Assembly (NCBI GenBank): GCA_963756545.1
Contig: CAVWNY010000003.1
Coordinates: forward strand, 434,001-498,000
Direction of reading: 5' to 3'
From: DATFDN01 sp963756545
GTDB lineage: Bacteria; Pseudomonadota; Alphaproteobacteria; Acetobacterales; Acetobacteraceae
DNA: 64,000 nt
The notes under the pieces: generated by a model
What the model was told of the DNA's origin: nothing
The model's input: the letters and a program-made list of their open reading frames with translations, nothing else
The model's database searches: none
Program-made: the position numbers and the translations under genes
Part shown: positions 60,346-64,000 of the stretch, in pieces
How the letters are laid out: every line of letters begins with the position of its first letter
How positions within the stretch are numbered: position 1 is the stretch's first letter

Positions 60346-62168
60346 CAGCCGGTCGCCTCCAGCTCGTCGACGAAGCCGGCGATGATGTCGAGCCCCTTCT
60401 TCCAGAACGCCGGGTCCGACGCATCCAGGCCAAACGGTGCGAGCAGCTCCTTGTGGCGCTTGATGCCGCCGGCGCGCAGCATGTCCAGGTATTTCGCCTG
60501 AAAACCCGGGTGCCCGGACTGGAACACGGCGTAGAGCGCGTTCACCAGACAATCCCCGAAAGCGTAAGCGTACACGTAGAACGGCGAGTGGATGAAGTGC
60601 GGGATATAGGCCCAGAACACGTCGTATTCGGGCGCGAAGTCGAACGCCGGCCCCAGACTCTCGGTCTGCACCTGTCGCCACAGCGCACCGATCCGATCCG
60701 GAAGCAGCTCGCCCTGGCGGCGCTCCTCGTGCAGCAAGGTCTCGAAGCGATAGAACGCCGTCTGGCGAACAACGGTGTTCAGCATGTCTTCCACCTTCGC
60801 CGCCAGCATCACGCGGCGGCGGCGCGGGTCACGCTCGGCATCCAGGATCGCCTGAAACGTGAGCATCTCGCCGAACACGCTCGCCGTCTCGGCGAGCGTG
60901 AGCGGCGTGCCGGACATCAGGTAGCCCTGATCGGCGGCCAGCACCTGATGCACGCCGTGGCCCAACTCGTGCGCGAGCGTCATCACGTCGCGCGTGCGGC
61001 CGTGATAGTTCAGCAGCAGATAGGGATGCGCCGACGGCACGGTCGGGTGCGCGAAGGCGCCGCCCGCCTTGCCGGGCCGGAGCGTCGCGTCAATCCAGGG
61101 GCGATCGAAGAAGCGTCCGCCGACATCGGCCAGTTCGGCGCTGAACGCGCCATAGGCGCCGAGCACGCGGTCGCGCGCCTCGTCCCAGCCGATCCGGCGG
61201 TCGTCGTCGTCGGGAAGAGGCGCGTTGCGGTCCCAGTGCTGCAAGCGAGCGAGGCCGAGCCACTTCGCCTTCATCGCGTAATAACGGTGCGACAGCCGCG
61301 CGAAGTCGGCCGTCACGGCGGAAACCAGCGCGTCCACCACCTCGTCCTCGACCATGTTGGCGCGATTGCGGGCGCTGCCCGGTCGCGGATAGTGCCGCCA
61401 GGTGTCGATGATCTCCTTGTCCTTGGCGAGCGTGTTGGTGATCAGCGCGAACAGCTTCACATTCTTCCCGAACGCCTCGCCCACCGCGTGTCCGGCGGCT
61501 TCGCGGACCGCGCGGTCCTTGTCGGATAGCCGGTTCAGCACGGCGTTGACGGTCAGCTCTTCCCCGCCCACGGGAATGCGCATCCCGGCCACCGTCTCGT
61601 CGAACAGCCGGCTCCAGGCGGCGCGGCCGGTGACCTCCTTCTCGTGCAGCAGCCGTTCCAGATCGTCGGAGAGCTGATGCGGGCGGAACACGCGCAGGTC
61701 ACGCAGCCAGGGGCGCCAGCGCGCTGCCGCCGAATCCCCGGACGCACCCCGCGGACTGAGCTTCGCCTCCAGCGCCGCGTCGTCCACTCGGTTCAGCTCC
61801 AGGGTGAAGAAGATCAGGTGGCTGCCGATCGCCGTCACCCGCTCGTTCACCGTCTGGTAGAACTGCCCGATGGCGGCGTCGGTCGAATCTCCGGCGAACA
61901 GAAGCTGGGCGTAGGAGGCCAGCCGGCCCAGCCGCTCCTCGATGCGCTCGAACGCGCCGATGGCGGCGGCGAGCTCGCGGCCCGAGGCCGAGGCGAGGCG
62001 CCCGGCATGGGCGGCGGCGAACGCACGGGCGTCGGCCTCGGCGGCGTCGAGGTCGCGCGCAATGGCGGGGCTGTCGGGGCTTTGATAGAGGTCGGAGAGG
62101 TCCCAGGCGGGCAGCCCGTCCGGGTCGGCGTGCCTGTCGGGGGCTGATGCGGTGCCGATCTGTCCCAT
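60345..62168 (-). CDS. pepF: Oligoendopeptidase F-like M3 metallopeptidase
   Basis: A 607-residue zinc peptidase. The zinc motif is TLAHELGHGVHQ (HExxH, about 395), with the third ligand in ETASVFGEMLTF (about 422). The N-terminal part (AWDLSDLYQSPDSPAIARDL) is typical PepF. It degrades cytosolic peptides of roughly 6-20 residues. It is the first gene of a two-gene operon with the ABC1 kinase. Confidence 0.93.
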   Translation of the reverse strand: MGQIGTASAPDRHADPDGLPAWDLSDLYQSPDSPAIARDLDAAEADARAFAAAHAGRLASASGRELAAAIGAFERIEERLGRLASYAQLLFAGDSTDAAIGQFYQTVNERVTAIGSHLIFFTLELNRVDDAALEAKLSPRGASGDSAAARWRPWLRDLRVFRPHQLSDDLERLLHEKEVTGRAAWSRLFDETVAGMRIPVGGEELTVNAVLNRLSDKDRAVREAAGHAVGEAFGKNVKLFALITNTLAKDKEIIDTWRHYPRPGSARNRANMVEDEVVDALVSAVTADFARLSHRYYAMKAKWLGLARLQHWDRNAPLPDDDDRRIGWDEARDRVLGAYGAFSAELADVGGRFFDRPWIDATLRPGKAGGAFAHPTVPSAHPYLLLNYHGRTRDVMTLAHELGHGVHQVLAADQGYLMSGTPLTLAETASVFGEMLTFQAILDAERDPRRRRVMLAAKVEDMLNTVVRQTAFYRFETLLHEERRQGELLPDRIGALWRQVQTESLGPAFDFAPEYDVFWAYIPHFIHSPFYVYAYAFGDCLVNALYAVFQSGHPGFQAKYLDMLRAGGIKRHKELLAPFGLDASDPAFWKKGLDIIAGFVDELEATG

Positions 62169-62250
62169 GTCGCGGGCGTGAGCCTCTCCTACTATGTCGG
62201 GGGTTCATGTAAGCGGACCCTGCGACGCATCAAAGGGTTGCGGTGAAGTT

Positions 62251-63987
62251 ATGGGCGGAGTTGACGTGCGGAGCTACCCGACCTGGCCGAACCTGCCGGC
62301 CATGATGTTTGCCCGCGCCCGTGCCTGGCCCGACAAGCCCATGCTGCGGGCTTTCCGCGACGGCGCGTGGCGCACCAAGAGTTGGGCCGAGTTCGGCCGA
62401 GAGGCCGCCGCCGTCGCGAGAGGTCTGCGGGCGGCGGGGATCGCGCCGGGCGACCGCGTGCTGATCGCGGCGGAGAACCGGCCCGAATACCCGACCGCCG
62501 AGACGGCGCTGATGGCGATCCGCGCCGTTCCGGTGCCCGCCTACGTGACCAACACGATCGCCGACCACGCGCATCTGTTGCGCGATTCCGGTGCGCGCGC
62601 GGCGATCGTCTCCACCCCGGCGCTGGCCGGCCGGTTGCGCGAGGCGGGCGCGCAGGCCGGCGGGCTCGACCTGCTGGTGGTCATGGACGCGAGGCTGGAC
62701 GAGGCGGAAGCCGCGCCGCCGCGCCTGCTTGCGTGGTCGCAGCTCGTGGCCGAGGCGACCGCATCGTTCGATGATGTCGCGCGCGAGGCGGCCGGCATTC
62801 CAGGCGCGACCCTCGCCTGCCTGCTGTACACATCGGGCACCGGCGGCGCGCCCAAGGGGGTGATGCTGCCGCATCGCTCCATCCTGGCGAATTGCGCCGG
62901 CGGGTTCGAGCTGCTGCGGAGCATGGGACTGCGCGACGAGGTGTATCTGTCCTACCTGCCCGCCGCGCACTCCTACGAGCACACAGTGGGCCTGTTCTTC
63001 CTCGCGAGCCTCGGCAGCGAGATTGTATACGCGCGCGGCGTGGAGCATCTCGCCGCCGACATGCTGAGCGTGCGCCCGACCTTGCTGGCGGCCGTTCCCC
63101 GCGTGCTGGAAGTGATCCGCGCGCGCGTGCTGGCGCAGGTCGCACGGGAAGCGCCCTGGCGACGGCGGCTGTTCCATTGGGCGGTCGGCCTCGGCCTCAA
63201 GCGGCTGGATGGCACCAAGTTGAACACCATTGAGCGGCTGGCGGACCCGATCCTTGACCGGGTGGTGCGCGCCAAGGTGCGCGCGCGCTTCGGCGGGCGG
63301 GTGAAGGGCGTGATGTCGGGCGCTGCGCGGCTCGATCCCGAGGTGGGACGATTCTTCCTGGCGCTCGGCCTGCGCGTCATGCAGGGCTACGGCCAGACCG
63401 AGGCCGGGCCGGTCATCAGCGCCAACCCGCCCGACGCGATCCGGGTTGATACGATCGGCCTGCCGTTGAAGGGTGTCGATCTGCGCCTCGCCGATGACGG
63501 CGAGATCCTGGTGCGCGGGGGCCTGGTGATGGACGGGTACTGGAACCGCCCCGAGGACACGCGCGCCGCCATCCAGGATGGCTGGCTGCGCACCGGCGAT
63601 GTCGGGGAGCTGGATGCGGCCGGATACCTCCGCATCACGGATCGCAAGAAGGACATGATCGTGCTGTCGGGAGGCGAGAACGTCTCGCCCGCCAAGGTCG
63701 AAGGGATGCTGATGGCCGAGCCGGAGATCGCGCAGGCGGTGGTGGTGGGCGACGGGCGTGCGGGGCTGACCGCCCTGGTCGTGCCGGCCGAAGGTCACGA
63801 CGATGGCGGCGTCGTGCTTGCCCTGGCGCGCGCGAACCAGCGCCTGGCGGTGACCGAGCGGATCCGCAAGCATGCGGTGGTGGCCCCCTTCACGGTAGAG
63901 AACGGGCTGCTGACGCCGTCACAGAAGATCAGGCGGGCCATGGTGATCCCGGCCCACGCCGACGTGCTGGCCCGGCTTCACGGGTAG
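62251..63987 (+). CDS. Long-chain acyl-CoA synthetase
   Basis: A 578-residue ANL ligase. Motifs are LYTSGTGGAPKGVMLPHRSI (phosphate loop, about 191; GG replaces the usual TG), GYGQTEAGPVIS (about 379), GWLRTGDVGELDAAGYLRITDRKKDMIVLSGGENVSP (about 445) and a C-terminal catalytic Lys in LTPSQKIRRAMV. This is the FadD15-like, FAA1-type group that adenylates fatty acids and forms acyl-CoA. Start ATG 62251 follows GGTGAAG; the frame is open to 62194. It reads divergently from pepF. Confidence 0.92.
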   Translation: MGGVDVRSYPTWPNLPAMMFARARAWPDKPMLRAFRDGAWRTKSWAEFGREAAAVARGLRAAGIAPGDRVLIAAENRPEYPTAETALMAIRAVPVPAYVTNTIADHAHLLRDSGARAAIVSTPALAGRLREAGAQAGGLDLLVVMDARLDEAEAAPPRLLAWSQLVAEATASFDDVAREAAGIPGATLACLLYTSGTGGAPKGVMLPHRSILANCAGGFELLRSMGLRDEVYLSYLPAAHSYEHTVGLFFLASLGSEIVYARGVEHLAADMLSVRPTLLAAVPRVLEVIRARVLAQVAREAPWRRRLFHWAVGLGLKRLDGTKLNTIERLADPILDRVVRAKVRARFGGRVKGVMSGAARLDPEVGRFFLALGLRVMQGYGQTEAGPVISANPPDAIRVDTIGLPLKGVDLRLADDGEILVRGGLVMDGYWNRPEDTRAAIQDGWLRTGDVGELDAAGYLRITDRKKDMIVLSGGENVSPAKVEGMLMAEPEIAQAVVVGDGRAGLTALVVPAEGHDDGGVVLALARANQRLAVTERIRKHAVVAPFTVENGLLTPSQKIRRAMVIPAHADVLARLHG

Positions 63988-64000
63988 GTTCGGCGTCGAT

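Overview
The window is dense, strongly G+C-rich bacterial chromosome and looks alphaproteobacterial, probably Rhodospirillales/Acetobacteraceae-like. The signs are a three-subunit PntAA/PntAB/PntB transhydrogenase, hsp20 followed by a DUF1150 gene, a LysR/DUF1127 divergent pair, hopanoid genes, class II DAHP synthase, an EcfG-type promoter motif and many Liv-type ABC transporters. The family-level placement is inference. No rRNA, tRNA, CRISPR array, integrase or insertion sequence was recognised.

Layout. 1-1.5 kb: edge of an ACP/AMP-ligase/membrane-protein cluster of the aryl-polyene type. 1.6-8.4 kb: sulfurtransferase, MlaC/HpnM-like protein, PAPS sulfotransferase, pntAA-pntAB-pntB and an SDR. 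8.4-15.5 kb (minus strand): Uma2 protein, a cytochrome c/2Fe-2S/molybdopterin dehydrogenase operon whose large subunit carries a -1 frameshift, DedA, a nicotinate phosphoribosyltransferase-family protein and DAHP synthase. 15.9-26.1 kb: a Liv-type ABC importer (with a LivM-LivG fusion), acyl-CoA dehydrogenase, class III CoA-transferase and MaoC hydratase. These converge on a minus-strand two-gene operon encoding a UGSC-family selenoprotein, followed by an orphan LivF. 26.3-28.5 kb: pyrB and a pseudo-dihydroorotase. 28.5-33 kb: frameshifted VOC protein, cis-prenyltransferase, mntR/NRAMP divergon and a PEP-CTERM protein. 33.2-38 kb (minus): a second Liv system in which LivM, LivG and LivF are one polypeptide. 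38.1-46.9 kb (minus): an eight-gene, almost fully overlapping glycan operon with three sugar-nucleotide SDRs, a B12-binding radical SAM enzyme, one GT4 and three CgeB-like glycosyltransferases. 47.1-49.9 kb: a stress-type promoter, a small protein and ligD. 51-55 kb: hopanoid genes hpnE-shc-hpnG. 55-64 kb: hsp20 with a possible ROSE thermometer, DUF1150, LysR, DUF1127, phospholipase D, UbiB-like kinase, PepF and a long-chain acyl-CoA ligase.

Most notable is the selenoprotein. Two minus-strand reading frames, 24113-23835 and 23831-23589, are joined by an in-frame TGA that reads as selenocysteine in a U-G-S-C motif. An 11-bp hairpin sits 18 nt after the TGA with a G in its 5-nt loop, as bacterial SECIS elements require. 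It shares an operon with a protein of unknown function ending in CxxC and lies between transporter and acyl-CoA genes, so it is the best candidate here for an undescribed redox or catabolic system. Other points of interest are the LivM-LivG-LivF triple fusion, the B12-radical SAM/CgeB glycan operon, an MntR operator set between -35 and -10, a ROSE-like hairpin over the hsp20 ribosome-binding site, and several gene relics or frameshifts.
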